Of a DNA stretch of 64,000 nt, positions 17,193 to 27,700 are shown piece by piece (position 1 is the stretch's first letter; each line of letters begins with the position of its first letter). Source of the stretch: Phenylobacterium sp. Its GTDB lineage: Bacteria > Pseudomonadota > Alphaproteobacteria > Caulobacterales > Caulobacteraceae. A program made the position numbers and the translations under genes. The notes under the pieces were generated by a model. It did no database searches, was not told where the DNA came from, and saw only the letters and a list, made by a program, of their open reading frames with translations. The stretch is from positions 228,916-292,915 of the forward strand of contig NZ_JAUXSP010000002.1 in the NCBI RefSeq assembly GCF_030679875.1. Direction: 5' to 3'.

Positions 17193-17194
17193 TA

Positions 17195-17209
17195 GTGATC
17201 ATCGATCAC
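17195..17209. promoter_or_regulatory. Operator-like dyad GTGATC-N3-GATCAC upstream of an SDR gene
   Basis: Perfect inverted repeat GTGATCATCGATCAC, 50 bases before the SDR start at 17259 and 3 bases after repeat copy 1. The same half-sites with the same 3-base spacer occur at 59594-59608 upstream of the Baeyer-Villiger monooxygenase gene. A 15-bp dyad with 6-bp arms fits a dimeric TetR/GntR/MarR-type repressor, none of which is encoded in this window. Confidence 0.5.
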
Positions 17210-17258
17210 ATAGATGAGGCGCCGGCGACCGATCCTGCGTCCACAAGGGAGATGGATC

Positions 17259-18122
17259 ATGGCTGGACGTCTGGCGGGCAAGGTTGCGGTGATCACCGGC
17301 GGATGCTCCGGCATTGGCCTCGGCGCCGTAGAGCTGTTCATCGCCGAGGGCGCGCAGGTCGTCGCCGCCGATATCCAGGACGAAAAAGGCGCCATGCTGG
17401 AGGCCCGCTTCGGCGAGCAGGTCCGCTACGCCCATTGCGACGTCACCTCCGAGGCGGACATCGTCGCGGCCCTGGAACTGGCCCAGAGCGCGTTCGGCGG
17501 CCTCGACATCCTGTTCAACAACGCCGGCATCTCCGACCGCATGGGGGCGATCACCGAGGTCACCGCCGAGGGCTGGGACTGGATCTTTTCGGTGCTGGTC
17601 CGTGGGCCGGCGCTCGGCATGAAGCATGCGGCCCCGATGATGATCGCCCGCGGCGGCGGCTCGATCATCAACACCGCCTCCATCGCCGGCCTGCAGGCGG
17701 GCTTTGGCCCCATCGCCTATTCCACCGCCAAGGCCGGCGTCATCCATATGAGCCGCGTGGCCGCCGCTCAGCTTTCGCGCCAGAAGGTGCGGGTCAACGC
17801 CATCTGCCCGGGCCTGATCGCCACCTCGATCTTCGGCGCATCCCTCGGCCTGCCGCGCGAGGTGGCCGACCAGATGGCCGCCCGGGTGGAGCAGGGCGCC
17901 GCCAGCGTCCAGCCCGTGCCCAAGGCGGGCCTCCCCGCCGATATCGCAGAGGCTGCGCTCTACCTCGCCTCGGACGCCTCGGCCTTCGTCTCGGGCACGC
18001 ACCTGGTGGTGGATGGCGGCATCACCGTCGGCGGCCGCCACAGCTGGGATACGGATTCGCCCTCGCCCTTCGTGCAGATGTTCGGCGAGGATTCGCCCTT
18101 CGCCCCACCCACAGCCTCGTGA
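17259..18122 (+). CDS. SDR family NAD(P)-dependent oxidoreductase
   Basis: A 287-residue classical short-chain dehydrogenase. It has the cofactor loop TGGCSGIGLGAV (about residues 13-24), an acidic residue after the second strand (AADIQ, favouring NAD), NNAGIS, the catalytic serine region NTASIAG, YSTAKAG (Tyr/Lys), and PG near VNAICPGLI. The C-terminal extension ends with a Ser/Pro/Phe-rich tail longer than usual. ATG 17259 has AAGGGAGATGGATC upstream. The dyad at 17195-17209 precedes it. The substrate is probably a secondary alcohol or ketone. The DMT-transporter gene follows 10 bases downstream. Confidence 0.87.
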   Translation: MAGRLAGKVAVITGGCSGIGLGAVELFIAEGAQVVAADIQDEKGAMLEARFGEQVRYAHCDVTSEADIVAALELAQSAFGGLDILFNNAGISDRMGAITEVTAEGWDWIFSVLVRGPALGMKHAAPMMIARGGGSIINTASIAGLQAGFGPIAYSTAKAGVIHMSRVAAAQLSRQKVRVNAICPGLIATSIFGASLGLPREVADQMAARVEQGAASVQPVPKAGLPADIAEAALYLASDASAFVSGTHLVVDGGITVGGRHSWDTDSPSPFVQMFGEDSPFAPPTAS

Positions 18123-18132
18123 GGCGGGGCGG

Positions 18133-19056
18133 TTGAGCGAGACCAAGGCGCCGCGGACACCCCTGGCCCCCAACGTCCATGGCGCCCTGTGGATGGTGGC
18201 CTCGGCGCTGGGCTTCACCGTCATGACGACGCTGATCAAGTTCCTCGGCGACGACTATCCGGCGGCCCTGCAGACCTTCTACCGGCAGGTGGCGGGGTTC
18301 GTGATCCTGATCCCCTTCATCATCAACCGTCGTGGGGCGGCCTTCGCCACCACGCGGCCGGGCATCCTGCTGTTCCGCTCGGCGGCGGGGACGCTGGGGA
18401 TGATCCTGTCCTTCTACGCCTTTCAGAAGATGCCGCTGGCTGACGCCAATGCGCTGTCGTTCACACGCACCCTGTGGCTGGTGCCGCTGGCCTTCTTCAT
18501 CGTGCGCGAGCCGGTCGGATTGATGCGCATCGGCGCCGCCCTGGTGGGGTTTGCTGGCGTGCTGATCATGGTGCGGCCAGGGGCGGGGGGCGAGTTCGCC
18601 ATCGGCTGGCCCGCGGCGGCCATGCTGGCCTCGTCCTTCCTGTTCGCCCTGACCATCACTGGCATGAAGGTGATGACCCGGGACCATAGCCCGATGGTGC
18701 TGCTGGTCTGGTCGGCGACGCTGGGCCTGGTCTTCGCCCTGCCCGGCGCGCTGTTCGTCTGGCGCTGGCCAGAGCCCTTCGACCTTTTCCTGTTGTGTGT
18801 GATGGGGGTGGTCGGAACCCTGACGCAAGGCTTCTATATCAAGGGCATGTCCATCGGCGACGCCGGCGCCATGGCCCCGATCGACTATATCCGGCTGGTG
18901 TTCGCCGCCGGGGCCGGCTTCCTGCTGTTCAACGAACTGCCGACCATCTGGACCCTGATGGGCGCCGCCGTGGTGGTGATCTCCACCCTGTTCATCACCT
19001 GGCGCGAGCAGCAGATATCCCGCAAGGCCCGGCTGAAAGCGGCGGCGGAGCTCTAG
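18133..19056 (+). CDS. DMT family (EamA) transporter
   Basis: A 307-residue inner-membrane protein with about ten hydrophobic helices and two EamA repeats (FTVMTTLIKFLGDDYP, and the second half starting near WPAAAMLASSFLFALTITGMK). The family exports small metabolites. I favour TTG 18133 as the start (GAGGCGGGGCGG upstream, 10 bases after the SDR stop), because earlier in-frame codons lie within the SDR gene. It is likely cotranscribed with the SDR. The last 4 bases overlap the convergent DUF1232 gene. Confidence 0.87.
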   Translation: MSETKAPRTPLAPNVHGALWMVASALGFTVMTTLIKFLGDDYPAALQTFYRQVAGFVILIPFIINRRGAAFATTRPGILLFRSAAGTLGMILSFYAFQKMPLADANALSFTRTLWLVPLAFFIVREPVGLMRIGAALVGFAGVLIMVRPGAGGEFAIGWPAAAMLASSFLFALTITGMKVMTRDHSPMVLLVWSATLGLVFALPGALFVWRWPEPFDLFLLCVMGVVGTLTQGFYIKGMSIGDAGAMAPIDYIRLVFAAGAGFLLFNELPTIWTLMGAAVVVISTLFITWREQQISRKARLKAAAEL

Positions 19057-19487
19057 GGCTCCGACCCATCCTGAGTCTGTCGGTCGAGGAAGGCCTGGGC
19101 CTCGACCTTGTGGCGGGGTTTCACATAGCGGCCGACCAGGGCCAGCATGGCGGCGAACACCGCCGCGTCATCGGTGAAGCCCACCACCGCCAGGACGTCG
19201 GGAATGGCGTCTGCAGGCATGACGAAATAGGCCAGGGCCGCCAGCATCATGCCCTTGGCCGCCCTGGGGGTGGCGGGGTCCCTGGCGCAGAACCAGACGG
19301 CGACGGCGTCGGAGGCGAAGGGAATTTTCGAAGCCGTCCGCACGATCTTGGGCCAGAAGCCGCGGCGGACCCGCTCCTCATTGACCTTGATCACCGCCGG
19401 GACAAGCGCCCGCTTCGGGTCCAGGACCCTGGTCGGATCAAATCCGTCAGTCTTGACGTCGGGTGATACTTTAGGCCGCGCGATCAT
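19053..19487 (-). CDS. DUF1232 (YkvA-type) membrane protein
   Basis: A 144-residue protein. The C-terminal half contains the DUF1232 core AALAYFVMPADAIPDVLAVVGFTDDAAVFAA (about residues 84-115), recognised by the YxxxPxDxxPD motif. The N-terminal third is polar. The function of the family is unknown. It converges on the DMT transporter with a 4-base overlap. Confidence 0.85.
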   Translation of the reverse strand: MIARPKVSPDVKTDGFDPTRVLDPKRALVPAVIKVNEERVRRGFWPKIVRTASKIPFASDAVAVWFCARDPATPRAAKGMMLAALAYFVMPADAIPDVLAVVGFTDDAAVFAAMLALVGRYVKPRHKVEAQAFLDRQTQDGSEP

Positions 19488-19542
19488 CAGGATAAGCCAG
19501 TTTCAGATTGCATCATTAAACGCATCAGGAGGCGTAGCGTCC

Positions 19543-20325
19543 ATGAAACTTGATTCCTCTGTCGCCGCCGTCGTCACCGGCGGCGCATCCGGCCTCGGCG
19601 AGGCCACGGTCCGCGCTCTGGCCGCCCACGGGGTGAAGGTCGCCATCTTCGACATGAACGCCGACAAGGGCGAAGCGGTCGCAAAAGACGTCGGCGGAAT
19701 TTTCTGCAAGGTCGACGTCACCGACGACGCCACCGTGGAGGCGGGCTTTGAGAAGGCGCGCGCCGCCCATGGTCAGGAGCGGATCCTGATCAATTGCGCC
19801 GGCACCGGCTTCGCCGCCAAGACCGCCAGCCGCGACAAGACCACCGGGGAAGCCAAGTCCCACCCCATCGCGATCTTTGAAAAGATCGTCCAGATCAACC
19901 TGGTGGGCACCTTCCGCTGCGTGGCCAAGGCCGCCCAGGGCATGCTGTCCCTGGAGCCGCTGGAAGACGGCGAGCGCGGCGTGATCGTCAATACGGCCTC
20001 AGTCGCGGCTGTCGACGGCCAAGTAGGCCAGGCGGCCTATTCGGCGTCCAAGGGCGGCGTCGTCGGCATGACCCTGCCCATTGCTCGCGACCTGATGAAC
20101 GATGGCATTCGGGTGAACACCATCCTGCCGGGCATCTTCAACACCCCGCTGATGAACGCCGCGCCGGAGAATGTGAAGGCCGCCCTGGCCGCTTCCGTGC
20201 CCTTCCCCAAGCGCCTGGGAAATGCCGAGGAATACGCCTCCCTCGCCGTGGAAATGTGCCGCAATGGCTACTTCAACGGCGAGCATGTCCGCCTGGATGG
20301 CGCCATCCGTATGCCGCCGCGCTAA
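19543..20325 (+). CDS. SDR family dehydrogenase, 3-hydroxyacyl-CoA / HSD17B10-like
   Basis: A 260-residue SDR with AGGAGG eleven bases before ATG 19543. The cofactor loop is TGGASGLGEAT with Asp after the second strand (IFDMNAD, NAD preference), then NCAGTGFAAKT, NTASVAAVDGQVGQAAYSASKGG (catalytic Ser/Tyr/Lys) and ILPGIFNTPLM. NCAGTG, the HPIAIFEK insertion and GQAAYSASKGG resemble type II 3-hydroxyacyl-CoA dehydrogenases (HSD17B10), which act in fatty-acid and branched-chain degradation. A strong hairpin follows the stop. The exact substrate is inferred. Confidence 0.87.
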   Translation: MKLDSSVAAVVTGGASGLGEATVRALAAHGVKVAIFDMNADKGEAVAKDVGGIFCKVDVTDDATVEAGFEKARAAHGQERILINCAGTGFAAKTASRDKTTGEAKSHPIAIFEKIVQINLVGTFRCVAKAAQGMLSLEPLEDGERGVIVNTASVAAVDGQVGQAAYSASKGGVVGMTLPIARDLMNDGIRVNTILPGIFNTPLMNAAPENVKAALAASVPFPKRLGNAEEYASLAVEMCRNGYFNGEHVRLDGAIRMPPR

Positions 20326-20332
20326 GGCTGAG

Positions 20333-20361
20333 GTCGCAGCCGGGGTTTCCCCGGCTGCGAC
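20333..20361 (+). terminator. Strong hairpin after the HSD17B10-like SDR gene
   Basis: A perfect 13-bp stem (GTCGCAGCCGGGG with CCCCGGCTGCGAC) closed by TTT, 7 bases after the stop at 20325. There is no U-tract, so it is a terminator/3'-stabilising hairpin rather than a classical intrinsic terminator. It also separates this gene from the downstream kinase. Confidence 0.6.
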
Positions 20362-20419
20362 GTTGCGCCACAGTACGAGCTTGAAGTAGCCAAATCCCTC
20401 ACTGGGGGTGCGTATCCAA

Positions 20420-22738
20420 ATGATGGCCACCTGGGCCCAGCGTTTCGCCACAGCCACCGAGCGGCCCGCGATCGCCTATGGGATGGTCGTGGCCACGGTC
20501 GCTGCGGCGACCGTGGCGCAGGGCGTCCTGGAGCTGGCTCTGACCGCGCCGCCGGCCTTCATGATCTACTATCCGGCGATCATCTTCGCGACCGTCGTCG
20601 CCGGCGCCCGGGGCGGTCTGATCGCAGTCGCCCTGAGCGCCCTTGTGGCGGCCTCACTCTGGCCAGCGGAGGCCAGGGCCGGGGCCAGCCTGCCAGTGTC
20701 TGCCGGCCTGTTTGTCCTCACAGGCGCCTTGACCGTCGCCCTGGCCAAGCCGCTGCGGGTGGCGATCCGTCGGGGGGCGACGGTTCAGGAGCGGTTCCGC
20801 CTCGCGCAACAGGCGGCCAAGGACAGTTTCGTCATCCTCGATCCCGTCCGGGAAGCGGGCGAGGTGGTGGACTTTGTCTGGGTCTACGCCAACGCCGCCG
20901 CCGATCGGATGGCCCCGGCCGGGGTCCCCGGTCTGGTGGGCCGGCGGGTGCGCGAGGTGTTTCCGGACGAGACCGGCCAGGACATGTTCGAGCGCCTGCG
21001 CCGGGCGCTCAGCCAGGATCAGCCCGACGACGTCGAGGTCCGCCGGATCATCGATGGCGAGGAACACTGGGTCCGCTCCAGCGCCCTGCGGGCTGGGGGA
21101 GGGGTGGCGGTCACCTTCCGGGACGTCACGGAACTGCGGAATACGGTGGACGCCCTGCGCCGGGGCGAGGCGCGGGTGCGGGCCTTCGTCGAATCCCTGC
21201 CGCAGCTCATGTGGGTCGCCAATGCTGACGGCGCCTGGACCTTCGCCAGCCCCCAATGGTTGACCTTCACCGGGCAGAAGTCGGCCGAGGCCGTCGAGAG
21301 CGGCTGGCTAAGCGCGGTGCATCCTGAGGACCGGGACGGGGTCGCGGAAGCCTGGCGTCAGGCGGTGCGGGGCGCGCTGCCCTTCGCGCCGCAATTTCGG
21401 CTGCGCCGGTCCGACGGGGCCTGGCGATGGGTCCATGGCCGGGCCGCGGTCCTGCCGGACGAAGGTGGCGGGGTCCGCAGCCTGTTCGGCTCGGCGTCCG
21501 ACATCACCGAGATCGTTGAGGCCCGGCAGGACCTTGAGGCCCGGGTCGCCGAGCGCACCCGCGACCTGGAGGCCAGCCTGGAGGCCCGGGCCCGCACCGA
21601 GGCGGCCCTCGCCCAAGCCCAGCGCCTGGAGACGGTGGGGCGCCTGACCGGGGGGGTGGCCCACGACTTCAACAATCTCCTGACCGTCGTCATCGGCGGT
21701 CTGGACATGATGCTCAAGGCCCCGGACGACACGGCGCGGGTCACGAAGCTGGCGACGGCGGCCCTGGCCGCGGGGCGCCGGGGGGAGCGGCTGACCCGGC
21801 AGCTTCTGGCCTTTTCCCGCCGCCAGGAACTGCGCCTGGCCAACCTGGCCGTAGCGCCCCTGATCGAACAGATTGAGCCCCTGGTGCGGCGGGCGGCGGG
21901 GGAGGCGATCACCCTGGAGATCGACTGTTCTCCCGAGGTCGGCGCCGCGCGGCTCGATGCGGCCCAGTTCGAGGCCGCCCTGCTGAACCTGGTGGTCAAC
22001 GCCGCCGACGCCACCGCCCCAGGCGGCCAGATCCGGATCGAGGCCGCCCGCACGATGCTGGCGGAAGGGCAGGTGCGCGAGGCGGCCGCCGGCCCCTATG
22101 TGCGCCTGTCGGTCTCCGACACCGGATCAGGCATGGCGCCCGAGGTGCTCGAACACGTCTTCGAACCGTTCTTCACCACCAAGGAAACAGGCAAGGGGAC
22201 AGGCCTTGGCCTGGCCCAGGTCTATGGCTTCATCCGTCAATGCGGCGGGGCGGTGGATATTCGCAGCGCCCTTGGGGCGGGCTCGACCATCAGTCTCTAT
22301 CTGCCGGCCGCCGATGGCCCCCTGGCCGTTGTCGCGGAGGTGGAGACGCCTGTGTTTTCGACCGGCATGGATGGCCTGCGCATCCTGCTGGTCGAGGATG
22401 ACGACGCGGTCCGGGCGGTCACCGAGAGCCTCCTGGACGAAATGGGTTGCCAGGTGGAGACCGCGATCAACGGGATGGAGGCGCTGCAGCGCCTGGGTCA
22501 GAACGCAGACTTCGATCTGGTCCTGTCGGACATTGTCATGCCTGGCGGGGTCAGCGGGGTTGATCTCGCCCGGCGCTTGAGAGCGATCCACCCGGCCCTG
22601 CCCGTGGTGCTGACCACTGGCTATAGCGGCGAGACCCTGGATGATCCCGACGAGGCCGAAGCCTGGCCCATCCTGCGAAAGCCCTTCCGCGCCGAACAAC
22701 TCAGCGCCGTGGTGCGCCAGGCCGCCGGCGCGGCCTGA
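20420..22738 (+). CDS. Membrane-bound PAS hybrid histidine kinase
   Basis: About 772 residues. The N-terminal membrane region (about residues 18-115, four helices, DUF4118/MASE-like) is followed by two PAS domains (about 125-240 and 255-365, the second with a PAC ending DITEIV), a coiled coil ([18 protein letters not shown]), the HisKA acceptor in [11 protein letters not shown] (His about 415), HATPase_c ([33 protein letters not shown]) and a C-terminal receiver with Asp about 704 ([11 protein letters not shown]). The signal sensed is unknown. ATG 20420 is used; GTG 20408 upstream and ATG 20423 are alternatives. No partner regulator is adjacent. Confidence 0.88.
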   Translation: MMATWAQRFATATERPAIAYGMVVATVAAATVAQGVLELALTAPPAFMIYYPAIIFATVVAGARGGLIAVALSALVAASLWPAEARAGASLPVSAGLFVLTGALTVALAKPLRVAIRRGATVQERFRLAQQAAKDSFVILDPVREAGEVVDFVWVYANAAADRMAPAGVPGLVGRRVREVFPDETGQDMFERLRRALSQDQPDDVEVRRIIDGEEHWVRSSALRAGGGVAVTFRDVTELRNTVDALRRGEARVRAFVESLPQLMWVANADGAWTFASPQWLTFTGQKSAEAVESGWLSAVHPEDRDGVAEAWRQAVRGALPFAPQFRLRRSDGAWRWVHGRAAVLPDEGGGVRSLFGSASDITEIVEARQDLEARVAERTRDLEASLEARARTEAALAQAQRLETVGRLTGGVAHDFNNLLTVVIGGLDMMLKAPDDTARVTKLATAALAAGRRGERLTRQLLAFSRRQELRLANLAVAPLIEQIEPLVRRAAGEAITLEIDCSPEVGAARLDAAQFEAALLNLVVNAADATAPGGQIRIEAARTMLAEGQVREAAAGPYVRLSVSDTGSGMAPEVLEHVFEPFFTTKETGKGTGLGLAQVYGFIRQCGGAVDIRSALGAGSTISLYLPAADGPLAVVAEVETPVFSTGMDGLRILLVEDDDAVRAVTESLLDEMGCQVETAINGMEALQRLGQNADFDLVLSDIVMPGGVSGVDLARRLRAIHPALPVVLTTGYSGETLDDPDEAEAWPILRKPFRAEQLSAVVRQAAGAA

Positions 22739-22759
22739 GCGCCTGTCTCAAAGGCGGAC

Positions 22760-24244
22760 TTAGCGCCGACGCAGGCCGCCCAGCATGCCGCGGACGATCT
22801 CGCGTCCGATCTGACTTCCGACTGTGCGCAGGACCGACTTGGTGAAGGCCTCGCCCAGGCCCTGACGGCTTCCGCCGCCGCCCGTGCGGCGGGTCGGACG
22901 GGTCGGCTGGCGGGGCTCTGGTGCGGTCTTGGCCGGCGGGGCTGGGGCGGCCCTGTCCTCGGCTCTTGCCTGCAGGCGCTCGTGGGCGGAGTCGCGATCC
23001 CGGGCCTCGTCATAGAGGCCGCGCACGGGGCTGCTGGCCATCAGGACGCTGCGTTCAGCCGCTGTGGCCGGGCCGAGCCTCGAGGCGGGCGGCCGGATCA
23101 AGGTCTGCTGGACGACGCAAGGCGCGCCCTTTTCGTCGAGCAGGGAGACCAGCGCCTCGCCCACACCCAAGCCCTGGATCGCCTCGGCGGTGTCAAAGTC
23201 GGGGTTGGCGCGAAAAGACTGGGCCGCGGCTCTCAGGCCCTTCTGGTCGGCGGGCGTATAGGCGCGCAGGGCATGCTGGATCCGGTTGCCGAGCTGGCCC
23301 AGCACGCTGTCGGGAATATCGGCCGGGTTCTGGGTCACGAAATAGACCCCGACCCCCTTGGAGCGGATCAGCCGGACCACCTGCTCGACCTTTTCCAGCA
23401 GGCCCCGGGGGGCGTCGCGGAACAGGAGGTGGGCCTCGTCGAAAAAGAAGGCCAGGCGGGGTTTTTCCGGATCGCCGACCTCGGGCAGTTCCTCGAACAG
23501 TTCCGACAACAGCCACAGCAGGAAGGTGGCATAGAGCCTGGGCGAATTGATCAGTCGGTCGGCGGCCAGGATGTTCACCTGGCCGCGACCGGCGCCGTCC
23601 ACCCGCATCAGGTCGCTCAAGGACAGCGCCGGCTCCCCGAAGAAGCCTGCGGCGCCCTGGTCCTCCAGCACCAGCAGCTTGCGCCGGATGGCCGCCAGGC
23701 TGGTCTTGGCCACGGCGCCATAGCGGGTGCTGATATCGGCGGCGTTCTCGCTGAGAAAACCCAGGACCGCCTGCAGATCCTTGAGATCCAGCAGCAGCAG
23801 GCCTTCCTCGTCGGCCACGCGGAAGGCGACGGTCAGCACGCCCTCCTGGACGTCGTTCAGCTCCAGCATGCGCGACAGCAGCAGCGGCCCCACCTCTGAC
23901 ACCGCCGCCCGGATCGGGTGGCCCTGTTCTCCAAACAGATCCCAGAACACGGTGGGCGCGCCCTGGGGCGAGATCTCCAGGCCCATCTTGGCGGCCCGGG
24001 CGACCAGCTTGTCATTGGGCGCGCCGGCCATGGCGATCCCTGACAGGTCGCCCTTCACATCGGCGGCGAAGACCGGCACCCCGGCGTCCGAGAGGCCCTG
24101 GGCCAGGATCTGGAGGGTGACGGTCTTGCCGGTTCCGGTGGCGCCGGCCACCAGGCCGTGGCGGTTGGCGCGGTCCAGCCGCAGGGAGAGGATTTCCCCG
24201 CCCCCTAGACCCACCAGAATTCCCTCTGCGCCCATCGCCGTCAT
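22760..24244 (-). CDS. HerA-like (DUF853) P-loop ATPase
   Basis: A 494-residue ATPase of the HerA/FtsK superfamily. It has Walker A GATGTGKTVTLQ (about residues 34-45), Walker B LAFFFDEAHLLF, and RSKGVGVYFVTQNPADIPDSVLGQLGNR, the sensor/arginine region of DUF853 proteins. The C-terminus is low-complexity (Pro/Arg/Thr, then GGGGSRQGLG). Bacterial DUF853 proteins resemble the archaeal DNA-end-resection translocase HerA, but no NurA partner is nearby and the biological role is unproven. It is convergent with the hybrid kinase. Confidence 0.85.
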   Translation of the reverse strand: MTAMGAEGILVGLGGGEILSLRLDRANRHGLVAGATGTGKTVTLQILAQGLSDAGVPVFAADVKGDLSGIAMAGAPNDKLVARAAKMGLEISPQGAPTVFWDLFGEQGHPIRAAVSEVGPLLLSRMLELNDVQEGVLTVAFRVADEEGLLLLDLKDLQAVLGFLSENAADISTRYGAVAKTSLAAIRRKLLVLEDQGAAGFFGEPALSLSDLMRVDGAGRGQVNILAADRLINSPRLYATFLLWLLSELFEELPEVGDPEKPRLAFFFDEAHLLFRDAPRGLLEKVEQVVRLIRSKGVGVYFVTQNPADIPDSVLGQLGNRIQHALRAYTPADQKGLRAAAQSFRANPDFDTAEAIQGLGVGEALVSLLDEKGAPCVVQQTLIRPPASRLGPATAAERSVLMASSPVRGLYDEARDRDSAHERLQARAEDRAAPAPPAKTAPEPRQPTRPTRRTGGGGSRQGLGEAFTKSVLRTVGSQIGREIVRGMLGGLRRR

Positions 24245-24636
24245 ATCGTTCGCCCCGTCTTGATGAGGCTAGGCTAGCTGGCCGAACCGGGATCGACCAG
24301 CGGCGACGTCTCCGGCGGGTACCCGGAAGGATCGGCCTCTGTTGGCCGCCCCTTCGGCAATAATCTTCTCGTTACAGCCCCGAGAGGCGGCGCCGCCGTG
24401 CAAGCAGATTGACGGTGGCTAGGACCCGAAGGACAGTCATAGAATCACCGCGCCCGATCCGGCCGCCTCCGGGCCACGACCGCTCACAGGCGGCGGCGCA
24501 TCCGGCGGCCAGGACGAATAGATGACAGGTCTTCCCTTTGACGTCTGAACACCTATCTGAAGGTCTGTCGGGGGTCGCCCGCTCCCGGCTTCAAAGCGTC
24601 GCCCCGCAAGGGACGCCGACGCGGCGAGACCCCAGC
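24245..24636. other. Intergenic region between the HerA-like gene and gdhZ
   Basis: About 390 bases without a supported gene. The two flanking genes are divergent. Frames here have poor codon usage. The stretch around 24358-24372 (CAATAATCTTCTCGTTAC) is A+T-rich and the best promoter candidate. The downstream part holds two hairpins listed separately. Confidence 0.5.
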
Positions 24637-24696
24637 GTTCCGGCGGTCCCCCCTGCCGGAACCAAACGCCGCCGGATCCTCTCCTCCGGCGGCGTT
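24637..24696 (+). promoter_or_regulatory. Tandem hairpins in the gdhZ leader
   Basis: Hairpin A: GTTCCGGC (24637-24644) pairs with GCCGGAAC (24655-24662), with a pyrimidine-rich loop. Hairpin B: AACGCCGCCGGA (24665-24676) pairs perfectly with TCCGGCGGCGTT (24685-24696), 8-base loop TCCTCTCC. Hairpin B ends 20 bases before the gdhZ ATG and just before the AAGGGAG ribosome-binding site. The inner CCGG segments could pair alternatively. No known riboswitch class was recognised. Confidence 0.5.
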
Positions 24697-24716
24697 CTGG
24701 CGAAAGGGAGTCTGTC

Positions 24717-27700
24717 ATGAGCGGCGCCAACATCCCCTCACCTGAGGCGCTTGGCCGGGTTCTGGCCGACAAGCTGCTGGCGAGACTTGGCCCCGGCCCG
24801 GCCGAGGACCAGGCGCTGCAGGCCTTCGCGGCCCAGGCCGCCGAGGACGTCGTACCCGCTGAGCTGCCCGAGTTCGATCTCGACGATCTCGCCGCCAACC
24901 TGGCCGCCTTCTGGACCTTCGCCGAAAAACGGCGCGGCCTGTCTCCGGTCCTGCGGGTGGCGCGGGCCGAGCGGGCGTCGGAAGACTCCCCGCGGCTGGA
25001 CCTCGACCGGGTGGAGATCGTTCAGGAGGATGCGCCCTTCCTGGTCGACAGCGTGATGGGGGAGATCGCCGAGCAGGGCTTCCAGGTCCGCGCCATGTTC
25101 CATCCGGTGGTGCAGGTCGCCCGCGACGCCAAGGGGCTGCGCGCCGCAGAAGGGGCGTTGCGCCGGGAGTCCATGATCCAGGTCTTCATCGACCGCATCG
25201 GACCCGATCGGGAGGAACAGTTGCTGAGCGGCCTGCGCACGGCCCTGGCTGACGCCCGGGCCGCCGTGGCCGACTTCCCCGCCATGCTCGACCTGATGGG
25301 CCGTACGGTGGCCGAGCTGGAATCCCTGGCGCCGGTCACCCCCCGCCGGGCTGAGGAGCTGGCCTTCCTGCGCTGGCTGCATACCGAGCACTTTGTCTTC
25401 CTGGGGGCCCGGATCTACGAATATCCGAGGGCCGAAGGTGGCGAGTACGCCTCTGAAGAGCCACTATTTCAGCCCCAGGACGGTCTTGGCGTGCTCCGTG
25501 ACCCGGCCCAGCGGGTGCTGCGTCGGACCAATGAGCCCGCCGTCCTCACCGCCCAACTGGCGCGACGCCTGGAAGACGACTCCGCCGTCACCGTGGCCAA
25601 GGCCAATATGCGCTCCCGGGTCCATCGCCGGGGCTATATGGACTATGTCGGCGTGCGTCGGTACGGCCCCGATGGTCGGCCCTCGGGCGAGGTGCGGTTC
25701 GTCGGACTGTTCACCGCCGAGGCCTATGACCAGCCGGTGGCCGCCGTGCCCCTGGTGCGGGCCAAGGCGGCCGGGGCTCTGGCCCGGGCGGCCAAGGCGC
25801 CCGGCAGCCACAACGCCAAGCGGCTGAAGAATATCGTCGAGAACTATCCCCGCGACGAACTCTTCCAGATGACCGAGGACGAGCTGCTGACCAATGCGCT
25901 CGGCGTCCTGCATCTGCACGACCGCCCCCGGGTGCGTCTGTTCGAGCGCCGCGATCCCTTCGACCGGTTCTGCTCGATCCTGATGTTCGTACCCCGGGAA
26001 CGCTACGATTCCGATCTGCGCATTCGCGCCGGCCAGCTACTGGCCAAGGCCTATGGCGGCCGGGTCTCGGCCTATTATCCGAGTTTCTCGGACTCGCCCC
26101 TGGCCCGGGTGCACTTCATCATCGGCTTCTCCGCCGGCCAGAAGCGTGAGCCCGATCTCGCCGCCGTCGAGGGCGAGATCGCCGAGGCCGCCCGCACCTG
26201 GGAAGACCGGTTCGAAGCCGCCGTCCGTGACCTAGAGCGCCCCGCCGCGGTCACCGGCGACCTGCTCGGCCGCTATTACGGCGCGTTCTCGGCCGGCTAT
26301 CGCGACCGCTATGACGCCGCCGAGGCCCTTGCTGACGTGGCGGTGATCGATGACCTGTCGCCAGGTGAGATCGTGCGGGTGCGCGCCTTCCGCCGGGAGG
26401 GCGACACCGCCCGCAATTTCCGATTCAAGCTCTATCGTCCTGCCGAGCCCGCGCCGCTCGCCGACGTGCTGCCGATCCTGGAGAGCATGGGCCTGAAGGC
26501 CATGGCCGAGGCGGGCTTCCCCGTCCGTCGGGTGGGCGCCGATCCGGTCTGGGTCCACGAGTTCGAGCTGGACGATCCCCGCGGCGAAAATCTGGTGTTC
26601 GACGACGTAAAGGCCTGTTTCGAACAGGCCTTTGTCGCCGTCTGGACAGGCCAGACCGAGAATGATGGCTTCAACCGGCTGGTGCTGGAGCTGTCCATAG
26701 GCTGGCGCGAGGCCGCCCTGGTGCGCGCCCTGGCCCGATACCGTCAGCAGACGGGCCTGGATCCGTCCCAGCGTCTGCAGGAAGAGGCGCTGAGTCGACG
26801 GCCAGGCGTAACCCGACTGATCCTCGACCTGTTCCGCACCCGTTTCGATCCCGCTGTCCGGGCCGATCTGGCCGAGCGGCAGGCCCAGGCCGGTGCGGTG
26901 ATGGGGGAGATCACCGAGGCCCTGCAGATGGTGGAGAGCCTGGATGACGACCGGGTGCTGCGCCGCATCGCCCTGCTGGTTCAGTCGATCCTGCGCACCA
27001 ACTACTACCAGATCGGCGACGACGGGGCCCCTGCGCCCTTCATCAGCTTCAAGGTGGCCAGCGAGGAACTGGCCGATCTGCCGGCCCCCAAGCCCTATCG
27101 CGAGATCTATGTCTGGTCGACGAGTGTCGAAGGGGTGCACCTGCGCTTTGGTCCTGTGGCCCGAGGCGGCCTGAGGTGGTCAGACCGCCGCGACGACTTC
27201 CGCACCGAGGTTCTGGGCCTGGCCAAGGCCCAGCAGGTGAAGAACGCAGTGATCGTGCCCGTGGGCGCCAAGGGCGGCTTCTATCCCAAGGCTCTGCCGG
27301 TCGGGGGAAGCCCTGATGCGGTGCGGGCGGCCGGGGTCGAGGCCTACAAGACCTTCCTGCGCGGCCTGCTGGACATCACCGACAACCTCACCCCAGAGGG
27401 TCAGGTGATCGCGCCCAAGGGCGTGGTGGCCCATGACGGGGAGGACCCCTATCTGGTGGTCGCCGCTGACAAGGGTACGGCCACCTTCTCCGACATCGCC
27501 AACGGACTGGCGGAGTCCTACGGCTTCTGGCTGGGCGACGCCTTCGCCTCGGGCGGGTCGGCGGGCTACGACCACAAGGAGATGGGCATCACCGCCCGCG
27601 GCGCCTGGGAAGCGGTCAAGCGCCACTTCCGGGAGCTGGGAAAGGATATCCAGGCCGAGCCCTTCACCGTGGTCGGCGTCGGCGACATGTCCGGGGACGT

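Noticed and set aside
24538..24720. 60-codon frame whose stop overlaps the gdhZ start
   Set aside because: It starts with TTG without a ribosome-binding site and spans both leader hairpins; composition looks non-coding.
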